Source: an uncultured Opitutales bacterium (lineage in GTDB: Bacteria > Verrucomicrobiota > Verrucomicrobiia > Opitutales > Intestinicryptomonadaceae). From it: a DNA stretch of 13,617 bases. Shown piece by piece: positions 1 through 7,069 of the stretch (position 1 is its first letter; each line of letters starts with the position of its first letter). The stretch spans positions 1-13,617 of the forward strand of contig URYY01000053.1 in NCBI GenBank assembly GCA_900552245.1, read 5' to 3'. The translations under genes and the position numbers were made by a program. The notes beneath the pieces were generated by a model, which had not been told where the DNA came from, did not search any database, and saw nothing but the letters and a program-made list of their open reading frames with translations.

Positions 1-1139
1 CCCTTCATTCTGCCTATGAAATTGTAACCGGGGTTGTCGGCAATCACGCTTAAATCATTCGCCATATCGCGCCCGTGGTCCGGACGGAAAACTAGGGGAA
101 TATCGCCGCTTTCCAACTTTTGCGCCTGCAATTCCATTAGCTTTGATACCACTTCCGGCATCGGAACTCCGCCCTCCAAGTGCCCGGCCTCATAGAACGA
201 GCCGTCGGCCTCGACCTTTGTGGAGCGCAAGTGCGCCACAAAGATCTTATCTTTTAGCTCGTCTATCATCTGGGGAATATTGTTCTTTAGGCTAGCGCTC
301 AGAGAGCCTGTGCAAAAGCAGATTCCGTTTGCGGAATTGTTGCAGGAATTTACTATATCCTTGAAATCGTCCACATTGCTTGCAATTCTCGGCAAGCCCA
401 AAACGTCAAAGGGCGGATCGTCGGGGTGTATCGCAAGCTTCTGCCCGAGAGATTCCGCTACGGGCGAGACCTCGCGCAAGAAGTAGGCTAAGTTTTCCTT
501 TAGCTTCTTTTCGTCAATCCCCTCGTACTTTGCAAGCATCTTGCGCAAATCCGACGCGTGAAGCCCAAGCTTGCAGCCGGGGAAAACGTCCATAATAGAC
601 GCCTCAAATTTCTCGACTTCAGCAGGGCTTAACTTTTCAAAAAATTCTCTCGCCTTCTTCTTTGTGTCTTCGGCGTAGGTTTTTTCCGCACCCTCGCGCT
701 TCAAAACAAACATATCGAAAGCCGCAAATTGGGCTGCGTCAAAGCGCAGGCAGGTAGAGCCGTCCGGATTTTTAAAGTGAAGATCCGTGCGGATCCAATC
801 GAGGGCTGGCATAAAGTTGTAGATGATAATCTTTATGCCGCATTCGGCGAGATTTCTAAGAGAAATCTTGTAGTTTTCTATTAGCTTTTTAAAGTCCCCG
901 CTCTGAGTCTTAATATCTTCATGCACCGGCAGCGATTCTACGACAGACCACCTCAAGCCGGCATCCTCAATGAGCTTTTGATGAGCCTTAATGGCCTCAA
1001 CAGGCCAAACTTCGCCGTATGGAATTTCGTGCAGCGACGAATATACGTCTGTCGCACCCGACTGGCGTATGTAGGAAAGCGGAACGTGGTCGCGCTTTCC
1101 ATACCATCTGAATCCTTCAATAAGTGGCGCTCTTTTCAT
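1..1139 (-). CDS. uxuA: Mannonate dehydratase UxuA (3' end cut by window edge)
   Basis: Cytoplasmic metal-dependent lyase that dehydrates D-mannonate to 2-keto-3-deoxygluconate. I translated it by hand from the ATG at 1139-1137: 379 whole codons, running off the left edge. E. coli UxuA is about 394 residues and the last residues seen (NPGYNFIGRMKG) match the family's near-terminal NPGY..IGR.KG, so roughly 15 residues are missing. The N-terminus has FRWYG (10-14) and the family's LHEIPYGEVW (36-45). Probable metal ligands are His238 (AIHPDDPP), Cys276 (CFCTGS) and His303 (VAHLRS), spaced as in characterised UxuA. The catalytic Asp-His pair is in FRPDHG (Asp354, His355). GGAG 8 nt before the ATG lies inside the end of the upstream SDR gene, only 3 bp separate the two genes, and this is the last visible gene of the uxaC-led unit. 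Residue identities are read directly; their roles come from family knowledge. Confidence 0.95.
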   Translation of the reverse strand, partial: MKRAPLIEGFRWYGKRDHVPLSYIRQSGATDVYSSLHEIPYGEVWPVEAIKAHQKLIEDAGLRWSVVESLPVHEDIKTQSGDFKKLIENYKISLRNLAECGIKIIIYNFMPALDWIRTDLHFKNPDGSTCLRFDAAQFAAFDMFVLKREGAEKTYAEDTKKKAREFFEKLSPAEVEKFEASIMDVFPGCKLGLHASDLRKMLAKYEGIDEKKLKENLAYFLREVSPVAESLGQKLAIHPDDPPFDVLGLPRIASNVDDFKDIVNSCNNSANGICFCTGSLSASLKNNIPQMIDELKDKIFVAHLRSTKVEADGSFYEAGHLEGGVPMPEVVSKLMELQAQKLESGDIPLVFRPDHGRDMANDLSVIADNPGYNFIGRMK

Positions 1140-1142
1140 AAA

Positions 1143-1958
1143 TTAAACTCCGCTAAAGCATGAGAAACCGCCGTCAACGGGTATTACTGCACCGGTCAAA
1201 AAGGCCGAGGCGTCGGAACATAGAAAGTGTATCGTTCCGAAAATATCCTGCGCTTCGCCAAATCTGCCAAATGGCGTTTTTGCAATGACCGTCTGACCGC
1301 GAGATGTCAGAGAGCCGTCCGGATTTGTAAGCAGGGCTCTGTTTTGTTCGCTAATGAAAAATCCCGGAGCTATTGCGTTTACGCGCACGCCGTCTCCTAT
1401 TTTCTTTGCAAATTCAACGGCTAGCCAGCGCGTGAAGTTGTCTATTCCGGCCTTTGCGTTTGAGTATCCCAAAACGCGCGTGATAGCTTGACCGGCAGAC
1501 ATTGAAGAAAAGTTTACAATGTTGCCCGTCTTCTGTTGTTCAAACACCTTGCCAAATATTATCGAGGGCAGGACGGACCCTCCCAGATTCAGATCCAAAA
1601 CGGCCTTCCATTGCTCGAAGTCTATATCGAAAAATGATTGCGTTGGGGCTACTACGGCTCCCGGCATATTGCCGCCGGCCCCGTTTATTAAAACATCTAT
1701 TCTTCCGTACTTTGCGAGTATATCGTCGTTTGCCTTTTTTAGAGACCCCTCGTCCAATACGTTGCAGACGCAGGCGAGGGCATCGCTGCCGCTATGCTTA
1801 GCCTGCTCTATTGCGCGGTCCAATTTTTCGCGGCTTCTGCCCAGAAAGACGACGCTTGCGCCCTGTGTTGCCAGATACTGGGCCGCAGCACCGGCCAAGA
1901 CTCCGGTAGAGCCCGTTACAACTATGACTTTGTCCTTTATGTCAAACAAGTTTTCCAT
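1143..1958 (-). CDS. SDR-family D-mannonate oxidoreductase (fructuronate reductase), UxuB-type
   Basis: Classical short-chain dehydrogenase of 271 residues. Cofactor motif TGSTGVLAG is at 15-23, NGAGG at 92-96, Asn124 in LDLNLGG, the catalytic Ser region SSMS at 151-154, and the Tyr165/Lys169 pair in GYSNAKAG. The C-terminus GAVIPVDGGFSCFSGV is typical of sugar-acid SDRs. Lying between uxaC and uxuA, its likely reaction is NAD(P)H-dependent reduction of D-fructuronate to D-mannonate. E. coli UxuB does this with a much larger polyol-dehydrogenase-family protein, whereas the B. subtilis UxuB (YjmF) is an SDR of similar size, so this would be the SDR form. A gluconate 5-dehydrogenase or related SDR activity cannot be excluded from sequence alone, so I leave the symbol empty. 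The start at 1958 has only a weak AAG-type ribosome-binding site. uxuA follows after 3 bp. Confidence 0.85.
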   Translation of the reverse strand: MENLFDIKDKVIVVTGSTGVLAGAAAQYLATQGASVVFLGRSREKLDRAIEQAKHSGSDALACVCNVLDEGSLKKANDDILAKYGRIDVLINGAGGNMPGAVVAPTQSFFDIDFEQWKAVLDLNLGGSVLPSIIFGKVFEQQKTGNIVNFSSMSAGQAITRVLGYSNAKAGIDNFTRWLAVEFAKKIGDGVRVNAIAPGFFISEQNRALLTNPDGSLTSRGQTVIAKTPFGRFGEAQDIFGTIHFLCSDASAFLTGAVIPVDGGFSCFSGV

Positions 1959-1981
1959 AATCTTAAGTTGATATAAATTTT

Positions 1982-3055
1982 CTATTTTTCGTTTGCAAGT
2001 TTTTGCGCTTTAAGCGCTAGTCGCGCCGCTTCAAAGGCGTGTTTTTGCGTCATTGCATTTTGCGTGCGATTTAAAATATCTAAGGCGAATTTCCCGAAAA
2101 ATGGGAAGCCCCTGCCGCGGCAGTCTAACATCTGCATGCCCTCATTGTTATTTATATAGAGAGTTTGAGAAGGGTTCCCCTGCCGCGAAAAATCTATGTA
2201 TTTTCTCACCTCTATGTAGCCTAGGGTGCCTAGTACAAACACTCGGCCGTCGCCCCATACGGGAAGGCTGTCGGGCGTAAACCAATCCACCCTGCAGTAG
2301 CAGGAGGCTCCGGTATTGGTCTCAAGCAGCGCCTCTCCGAAATCTTCGAGCTCGGGAGTTTCGGGGTTTGCAAAATTTGCAGTGCGCGCAAATTTTATAT
2401 CCGCAGTTTCCGCTCCGGTAAATTCCAAGAACTGCTCAAATTGATGAGAGCCTATATCGCACAAGATTCCGCCGTATTTTTGCTTTTTAAAAAACCAGTC
2501 GGGGCGGGCCGCCTTTGATAGCCTGTGCGGAGCGAGAATTAAGACTTGCAAGACCCTGCCTATCTTGCCCTCCTTTATTAGAGAGTTTGCTATTTCTGCC
2601 GCCTCGTTATGGACGCGCTCGGCGTAGTAGGGCATCCAGATTTTTCCGGTTTTTTCGACAAGTTTTTCCGCTTCGCAAAGTTGCTCTAGGGTCGTAAAGG
2701 GCGGCTTATCTACAAAAAAGTCTCTGCCGCTTTCGAGGGCTAGCTTCCCCATTGCAAACCTGTCGCTCGGAATTGAGGCATTTGCAATCAGTTTTACGGA
2801 GCTATCCGCCATTATCTCTTCAAGAGAGTTTGCAACTTTCACATTTGGAAAGCGCCTTAAAAAATCCTCTACTTTTTTCGGGTCGGAATCCCAGACGTAT
2901 TTGCAGCTTGCGCCTGTTGAAATTAACCCTTGGGTCATCGCAAAGATGTGGCCGTGGTCTAGACCGGCGCTTGCAAAGCAAAGTTCGCCATCATTTAAAA
3001 CCCTGTCGCTTCCGCCGTCCGGAACGTAATCGTAGCCTGTGGAGTGTTTTGACAT
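1982..3055 (-). CDS. Gfo/Idh/MocA-family oxidoreductase B (DHGH-type)
   Basis: Protein of 357 residues with an N-terminal Rossmann domain and a C-terminal alpha/beta substrate domain, as expected for NAD(P)-dependent sugar oxidoreductases of this superfamily. The dinucleotide loop is unusual: instead of a clean GxGxxG it reads FASAGLDHGHIF (27-38), preceded by a roughly 20-residue extension. The usual EKP motif is VDKPP (115-119; Lys117). The substrate-domain motif GGILCDIGSHQFEQF begins at 195 with His204, followed by the RVDWFTP and WGDGR stretches that I associate with one recognisable subfamily. Substrate is unknown. The gene sits 3 bp after oxidoreductase A and 23 bp before the SDR gene, so it is co-transcribed with glucuronate catabolism. 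A TAGG ribosome-binding site lies inside the end of gene A. No signal peptide or membrane segment is visible, so it is probably cytoplasmic. The family call is secure; any reaction would be inference. Confidence 0.88.
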   Translation of the reverse strand: MSKHSTGYDYVPDGGSDRVLNDGELCFASAGLDHGHIFAMTQGLISTGASCKYVWDSDPKKVEDFLRRFPNVKVANSLEEIMADSSVKLIANASIPSDRFAMGKLALESGRDFFVDKPPFTTLEQLCEAEKLVEKTGKIWMPYYAERVHNEAAEIANSLIKEGKIGRVLQVLILAPHRLSKAARPDWFFKKQKYGGILCDIGSHQFEQFLEFTGAETADIKFARTANFANPETPELEDFGEALLETNTGASCYCRVDWFTPDSLPVWGDGRVFVLGTLGYIEVRKYIDFSRQGNPSQTLYINNNEGMQMLDCRGRGFPFFGKFALDILNRTQNAMTQKHAFEAARLALKAQKLANEK

Positions 3056-3058
3056 TTG

Positions 3059-4204
3059 TTACCTAAAGGATTTTGCAAAGTCTATTAGGGCGTCGCGGCG
3101 CACGTTTTCGCGTGGCTTTGATTTTGCCTGCTTTTCTTCTAGAATCCTCTTGTATGCGGCGTCGTCAAATGGAATTTTAACTTCCGCATTTGTAAAGCTT
3201 GAAAGCAGCATCGCATTTACAAGGCAAAGCGACAAATACCCCTGCATCGCCGAGTATTCGCATTTGGCTTTCCCGAGGCAGCTTTGCACGAAGTTATTTA
3301 AAACCCCCGCATGCTGTTCGCCCTTACCCTCAAATTCTTCAATTCTTAGCTCCGTCTCCGGAGTCCCGAAGGCGTAGCGCGTGTTCTTTGTAAAATCGGC
3401 CATTCCGCCGTCTTTTATTTCGTAAATCTTAAGCTTGTTGTCTTCGGCAACCAAATACATCTTATCGCCGGAAATTTCGAAGCGGTTTGTGCCGGGGTGC
3501 TCACCGCTTGAAGTTATGAAAGTTGCCGTCATATCGTCGGGGTAACTCATAAAGCAGGTGACTTCGTCCTCGACTTCTATATCGTGGTACTTGCCGAACT
3601 TACACCATGCGCGCAGAGATTCCGGCAATCCCAAAATCCAGGCAAAAGCGTCTATATTGTGTATGGCCTGGTTTATTAAAACGCCTCCGGCCTCGCCCAT
3701 CCATAGGCCGCGCCAAGGGCTCATATCAAAGTAAATTTGCGGCCTAAACCAGTTTGTCATATTCCATGACACCCTCCTAATTTTTCCAACTTGCCCGCTT
3801 TTTACAAGCTCTCTTATTCGCTTGTAAAGCGGCGTTGTTCTCTGATTTAGCATTACGGCGCAAATCTTGCCTACTTTTTTTGAGAGCTTATCCAACTCCA
3901 GGGCATCTTGCGTGCAAAGGGCAATGGGCTTTTCGACCAAGACGTGCTTGCCCGCTTCCAATACTTTTTTTGCGAGCTCAAAGTGGGTGAATGAAGGGGT
4001 TGCGAGAATTACCGCGTCAACTCCGCCTTTTTCAAGAAGGTCTTCCAACTTATCGAAGAAGGGCAAGTGGGCTATTTTCTCGTTTTCCACTTTGCGAGTA
4101 TCGCAGACGCAGGTCAGTTCGCAGTCCTTGACCTTGCCCGATGTCAGGTTGTCTATGTGCAAATTCCCTATGGGGCCGAGGCCCAGAAGTCCTATCTTCA
4201 ACAT
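3059..4204 (-). CDS. Gfo/Idh/MocA-family oxidoreductase A (canonical)
   Basis: Protein of 381 residues. The Rossmann nucleotide loop GLGPIG is at 8-13 and the catalytic-region motif VEKPIA at 90-95, where Lys92 is the conserved lysine of the family. The substrate-domain signature GGVLINQAIHNIDAF starts at 173, with His182 and Asp185 in the usual active-site positions. Such enzymes oxidise or reduce a sugar or sugar-acid carbon using NAD(P), often C2 or C3; substrate cannot be read from sequence. An excellent ribosome-binding site (AGGAGG, 4213-4218) lies 8 nt before the ATG, the best in this unit. An out-of-frame ATG lies 5 nt upstream and is ignored. The gene is 27 bp after uxaC and 3 bp before oxidoreductase B. 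The C-terminal tail is Lys/Arg-rich (KQAKSKPRENVRRD). It could act on glucuronides, or on a sugar acid that feeds the pathway. Confidence 0.9.
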   Translation of the reverse strand: MLKIGLLGLGPIGNLHIDNLTSGKVKDCELTCVCDTRKVENEKIAHLPFFDKLEDLLEKGGVDAVILATPSFTHFELAKKVLEAGKHVLVEKPIALCTQDALELDKLSKKVGKICAVMLNQRTTPLYKRIRELVKSGQVGKIRRVSWNMTNWFRPQIYFDMSPWRGLWMGEAGGVLINQAIHNIDAFAWILGLPESLRAWCKFGKYHDIEVEDEVTCFMSYPDDMTATFITSSGEHPGTNRFEISGDKMYLVAEDNKLKIYEIKDGGMADFTKNTRYAFGTPETELRIEEFEGKGEQHAGVLNNFVQSCLGKAKCEYSAMQGYLSLCLVNAMLLSSFTNAEVKIPFDDAAYKRILEEKQAKSKPRENVRRDALIDFAKSFR

Positions 4205-4231
4205 TCCATTTCCCTCCTGTGAAATTTTTAG

Positions 4232-5635
4232 TTATATTATCTTAAAGTAATTCTTTGCGTTTTCAAAGCAGATGTCCGACACCATTGCTCCGACCAACTC
4301 AATGTCGTTTGGCAAAAGTCCGTTTTCTATATCGTCGCCCAAGATGTCGCAAAGAAGCCTTCTGTAATACTCGTGGCGCGAGTAGGATAAGAATGAGCGT
4401 GAGTCTGTTAGCATTCCGACAAATCTGCTCAGAAGCCCCAGTTGCGACAGCGCTTCCGTCTGGCGGCGCATTCCGTCTAGCTGGTCCAAGAACCACCAGC
4501 CCGCTCCCAGTTGAATCTTGCCCGGGCACGAGGAGTCTTGGAAGTTGCCTAGCATGGAGGCCAGCATCTCCGTATCTTTGGGGTGCAAATTGTAGAGTAT
4601 AGTGCGGCCGAGCTTGCCCTTTGAATTTAAAAAGTCAAGATGCCTTGAGAGCGCGTAGGCGTAGTTTGACTCTCCTATTGAATCGAAACCCGTATCGACG
4701 CCTATGAGCTTAAACATCTTTGTGTTGTTGTCGCGCATTGGTCCTATGTGGAGCTGCCTTGTCCAGTCGGAATCGCAGTCCATTTCGGCGCACGCTATCA
4801 AGACGGCGCTCTTAAACTTTGCAAGTTCCGATTTTGTGGGCTTGCCGCCGCTTGTAACCTTTTTAAATATTGCGTTTAACTCCGCCTCGGTGGCCTCTTC
4901 ATGCCATACTGTAGCTATGCCGTTGTCGGATAGCCTGCAGCCGTTTTTATGGAAGTAGTCGTGGCGGGCTTTTAGCGCTTCAAGCAACTTTCCGAAACTG
5001 TCTATTTTTACTCCGGCCGAATTTCCCAAAGTCTGGACATACTCGGCGTAGGCCTTCGGATTTTCTATCGCATGGGCCTTGTCGGGCCTGAAGGTGGGCA
5101 GGATTTTTATTTCAAAGTCCGAATCTGCTATTTGCTTGTGATATTCGAGATTGCTAGCGGGGTCGTCGGTTGTGCACACGGCCCTCACATTGTAGCGGCG
5201 CATGCAGGCCTTTGCCGTTAGGCCCCCTTGCAGAATCTCATTTGCCCTGTTCCAAATTTCCTGTGAGGTTTTGGGGCTGAGCAGCAGATCATCTATCCCG
5301 AAGTAGCGCGCTAGTTCCAAGTGCGTCCAATGGTAAATAGGGTTACGCAAGAGTTTGGGCATAGTCTCTGCAAATTTTTCAAACTTTTCGCGGTCCGAGG
5401 CATCTCCCGTAATGTATTTTTCATCGATTCCGTTTGAGCGCATCGCGCGCCACTTGTAGTGGTCGCCGCCTAAAAATATTTGCGTGACATTGTCCCATTT
5501 TTTGTCTTCCGCGACCTCCTGTGGGGATAGGTGACAGTGGAAGTCCAAAATGGGCTTTCCGTCCGCGAAGTTAAAATATAATTCGCGGGCGCTTTTAGTC
5601 TTTAATAGAAAATTCTCGTTTATAAATTTTTGCAT
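4232..5635 (-). CDS. uxaC: Glucuronate/uronate isomerase UxaC
   Basis: Cytoplasmic isomerase converting D-glucuronate to D-fructuronate; the family also converts D-galacturonate to D-tagaturonate. At 467 residues it is full length (E. coli about 470). It has the amidohydrolase-fold metal motif DFHCHLSP at 31-38 (His33, His35), then TTDDPASNLEYH, LHIGPMRDNN, GAGWWFLDQLDGM, and near the C-terminus GMLTDSRSFLSYSRHEYYRR, all hallmarks of UxaC. It is the first gene of the minus-strand unit and is read away from the LacI-family regulator. Upstream of the ATG only a weak purine run (GAGAAAAG) serves as ribosome-binding site. An inverted repeat at 5663-5683 ends 28 bp before the start, in the probable leader or promoter. 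Because only mannonate-branch enzymes accompany it, glucuronate is the likelier physiological substrate here. Confidence 0.97.
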   Translation of the reverse strand: MQKFINENFLLKTKSARELYFNFADGKPILDFHCHLSPQEVAEDKKWDNVTQIFLGGDHYKWRAMRSNGIDEKYITGDASDREKFEKFAETMPKLLRNPIYHWTHLELARYFGIDDLLLSPKTSQEIWNRANEILQGGLTAKACMRRYNVRAVCTTDDPASNLEYHKQIADSDFEIKILPTFRPDKAHAIENPKAYAEYVQTLGNSAGVKIDSFGKLLEALKARHDYFHKNGCRLSDNGIATVWHEEATEAELNAIFKKVTSGGKPTKSELAKFKSAVLIACAEMDCDSDWTRQLHIGPMRDNNTKMFKLIGVDTGFDSIGESNYAYALSRHLDFLNSKGKLGRTILYNLHPKDTEMLASMLGNFQDSSCPGKIQLGAGWWFLDQLDGMRRQTEALSQLGLLSRFVGMLTDSRSFLSYSRHEYYRRLLCDILGDDIENGLLPNDIELVGAMVSDICFENAKNYFKII

Positions 5636-5662
5636 AATCGCTTTTCTCGGAAAAACTCACAC

Positions 5663-5683
5663 GATTGACTCTCCAAGTCAATC
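5663..5683. repeat. 8-bp-arm inverted repeat upstream of uxaC
   Basis: Arms GATTGACT (5663-5670) and AGTCAATC (5676-5683) are perfectly complementary across a 5-bp centre, CTCCA. The repeat ends 28 bp before the uxaC ATG. It could be a binding site for a dimeric regulator other than the LacI-type protein, because its odd-length centre lacks the central CpG typical of LacI operators. It could instead be a hairpin in the uxaC leader; no T-tract follows in either direction, so it is not an intrinsic terminator. Confidence 0.6.
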
Positions 5684-5890
5684 CAAATATGAACTTTCTG
5701 GGGATAAAGAGCAGTCTTGTCTTCTAGTAAATCGAGTTTATGTGTGGCAAGCAGACGTAGCGTAATATTCTTCCAACTCCGCTTTTGCGCGTTAGGTTAA
5801 ATTTGTAGGAACTAAAGTTCAGTTGTATCTTAGGGTGGTAAACTTTGAAAGCTCTGTATTCCACTGTTAGCTCAAATTATAAAAATATAT

Positions 5891-5973
5891 AGTAAAAAAA
5901 TTGAGATACTTTTGAGGGATTTATGCGCTCAAACGTTTGTGAAAAGGCTAGCAACATACCTCAATTTTTTACT
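5891..5973. repeat. Long-armed AT-rich inverted repeat flanking the operator
   Basis: AGTAAAAAAATTGAG (5891-5905) is complementary to CTCAATTTTTTACT (5960-5973), with a single extra A in the left arm. The 54-bp interval contains the CAAACGTTTG palindrome almost exactly at its centre. In RNA this would give a stem of about 14 pairs in the regulator leader. In DNA it makes a quasi-palindrome of about 83 bp. Confidence 0.55.
5930..5939. promoter_or_regulatory. Candidate LacI-family operator
   Basis: CAAACGTTTG is a perfect 10-bp palindrome with a central CpG, the usual shape of LacI/GalR-family operators. Extended to 14 bp (5928-5941) it keeps 12 of 14 symmetric positions. It lies 83 bp upstream of the proposed regulator start and about 290 bp from uxaC, so it most directly suggests autoregulation of the regulator-kdgK-eda unit. 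I found no second equally good copy upstream of uxaC. Binding is inferred. Confidence 0.5.
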
Positions 5974-6022
5974 AAAAAGTCTCGACAAGGCCTTTGCAAA
6001 TCATACTCTTTTATATCCAATT

Positions 6023-7003
6023 ATGAAAGTTACTCAGAAGGACATAGCAAAGAAATTGGGAGTCTCAACTTCCCTAGTTTCGCGCGTATTATCGGGGCGC
6101 GCAGAGGAGATAGGGATAAGAAAAGAGCTAATAAAGCAAGTTCAGGAGCTCGCCGAGAAAATGCGCTATGTCCCGAGTTCGGCAGCCCTGTCTTTGAAGG
6201 GGAAAAAGAGCTCCACCGTCGGGGTTGTCGTGTATGACTTTAACGATCCATACTTCACAAAGGTAATTTCAAAACTTCAGAGCGTGGCTCTCGAGGAAAA
6301 TTACTCGATTTTGCTTGTGGGCTTTTTAAATAGGGGGATAACGGAGTCTTCTCTTCGCCCTCTTTACAAACACAGCGTAGACGGCATAATAATAGTCGGC
6401 TCATATGGAGATTTGTCGTGGCTAGATAATTTTGACGGCATTCCGGTTGCGCGCATAGGCCACGGCAGCGATGCTCATTTGAAGCTCTGCACTTGCGTAG
6501 ATGAAAATCTTGCGATGGATTCTATTGCAAGGCATTTGCAAGAGCAGGGTATAAGGCGAGTTGCTTTCGCAAGGCGCAATACGCCCGTTCACGCCGATAG
6601 AGAGCTCTCTTTTTTAAACGCCTTTGCAAAGGGGGGCAAATTTACGCTCACTTACGCGCGAAATAGCATAAACGAAAGCTCTGTTCTGGCTGGTATGGAA
6701 ATCGCCGACAAGCTCTTTCGGGAAGATACGCTGCCAGAAGCTGTAGTTTGCGCTACAGACACCCTAGCAATGGGCGTTGTAAAGCGCTTTTCGGAGCTCG
6801 GTTTAAACGTTCCTGACGACATACTTGTGACAGGCTTTGACGATATTGATTCCGCAAGCTTTTTTATGCCAACTATAACTTCATACCACCAGCCCGTTGA
6901 AATTATTGCAAGGAAAGCTTTCTACGCCGTTTCAAAGGGAGAGGGACAGGGAAACTTCAACGTGGAGGGAATGTTGGTAATTCGCAAAAGTTCTACTCGT
7001 TAA
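6023..7003 (+). CDS. LacI/GalR-family transcriptional regulator, probable hexuronate regulator
   Basis: Protein of 326 residues with the standard layout. An N-terminal helix-turn-helix (about 3-24, KVTQKDIAKKLGVS then STSLVSRVLSG as recognition helix) is followed by the hinge helix (about 50-60, YVPSSAALSLKG) and a periplasmic-binding-protein-like effector domain from about 65 to the end. The final part has the family's DDILVTGFDDIDSASFF stretch and a TSYHQP segment near 290. I chose the ATG at 6023 because family members begin 2-5 residues before the HTH; the frame stays open upstream to a TTG at 5912, but those 37 residues do not resemble a LacI N-terminus and would overlap the operator. 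No good ribosome-binding site precedes 6023. It is divergent from uxaC and immediately upstream of kdgK, so it probably represses one or both units and responds to a uronate or KDG-type intermediate. In B. subtilis the hexuronate regulator ExuR is of this family. The effector is not determinable here. Confidence 0.9.
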   Translation: MKVTQKDIAKKLGVSTSLVSRVLSGRAEEIGIRKELIKQVQELAEKMRYVPSSAALSLKGKKSSTVGVVVYDFNDPYFTKVISKLQSVALEENYSILLVGFLNRGITESSLRPLYKHSVDGIIIVGSYGDLSWLDNFDGIPVARIGHGSDAHLKLCTCVDENLAMDSIARHLQEQGIRRVAFARRNTPVHADRELSFLNAFAKGGKFTLTYARNSINESSVLAGMEIADKLFREDTLPEAVVCATDTLAMGVVKRFSELGLNVPDDILVTGFDDIDSASFFMPTITSYHQPVEIIARKAFYAVSKGEGQGNFNVEGMLVIRKSSTR

Positions 7004-7069
7004 GACTTGATTTAAAGGGCGACTTAGTCTAGTTTCATGAAAATTTTTCAAAGATTGGAATTAAATTCT

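Larger units (their letters stand above)
5636..6022. promoter_or_regulatory. Divergent uxaC / lacI-family control region
   Basis: These 387 bp separate the divergent uxaC and regulator genes and hold no convincing gene. They contain an inverted repeat (5663-5683), a LacI-type palindrome (5930-5939), an AT-rich block (about 5876-5902) and a long-armed inverted repeat (5891-5973). Promoters for both directions must lie here, but I could not fix -35/-10 pairs with confidence. One decent sigma-70-like pair on the plus strand is TTGACT (5665-5670), a 17-bp spacer and TATGAA (5688-5693), but it lies about 330 bp from the regulator start and its -35 box is part of the inverted repeat. Confidence 0.7.

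Noticed and set aside
1519..1971. 150-codon plus-strand open frame
   Set aside because: It lies antisense to the SDR gene, whose motifs are unambiguous; the translation has no recognisable domain and no supporting start signal.
5665..5693. Sigma-70-like pair TTGACT-N17-TATGAA on the plus strand
   Set aside because: It is about 330 bp from the regulator start and its -35 box is part of the inverted repeat; kept only as a possibility in the control-region entry.
7004..7030. AGACT/AGTCT inverted repeat between the regulator and kdgK
   Set aside because: The arms are only 5 bp with a loop of about 20 nt and no T-tract, so it supports neither a terminator nor an operator.
7033..7042. Palindrome TTTCATGAAA around the upstream kdgK ATG
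   Set aside because: It is only 10 bp, A/T-rich, and lacks the CpG centre; expected by chance in AT-rich spacer.
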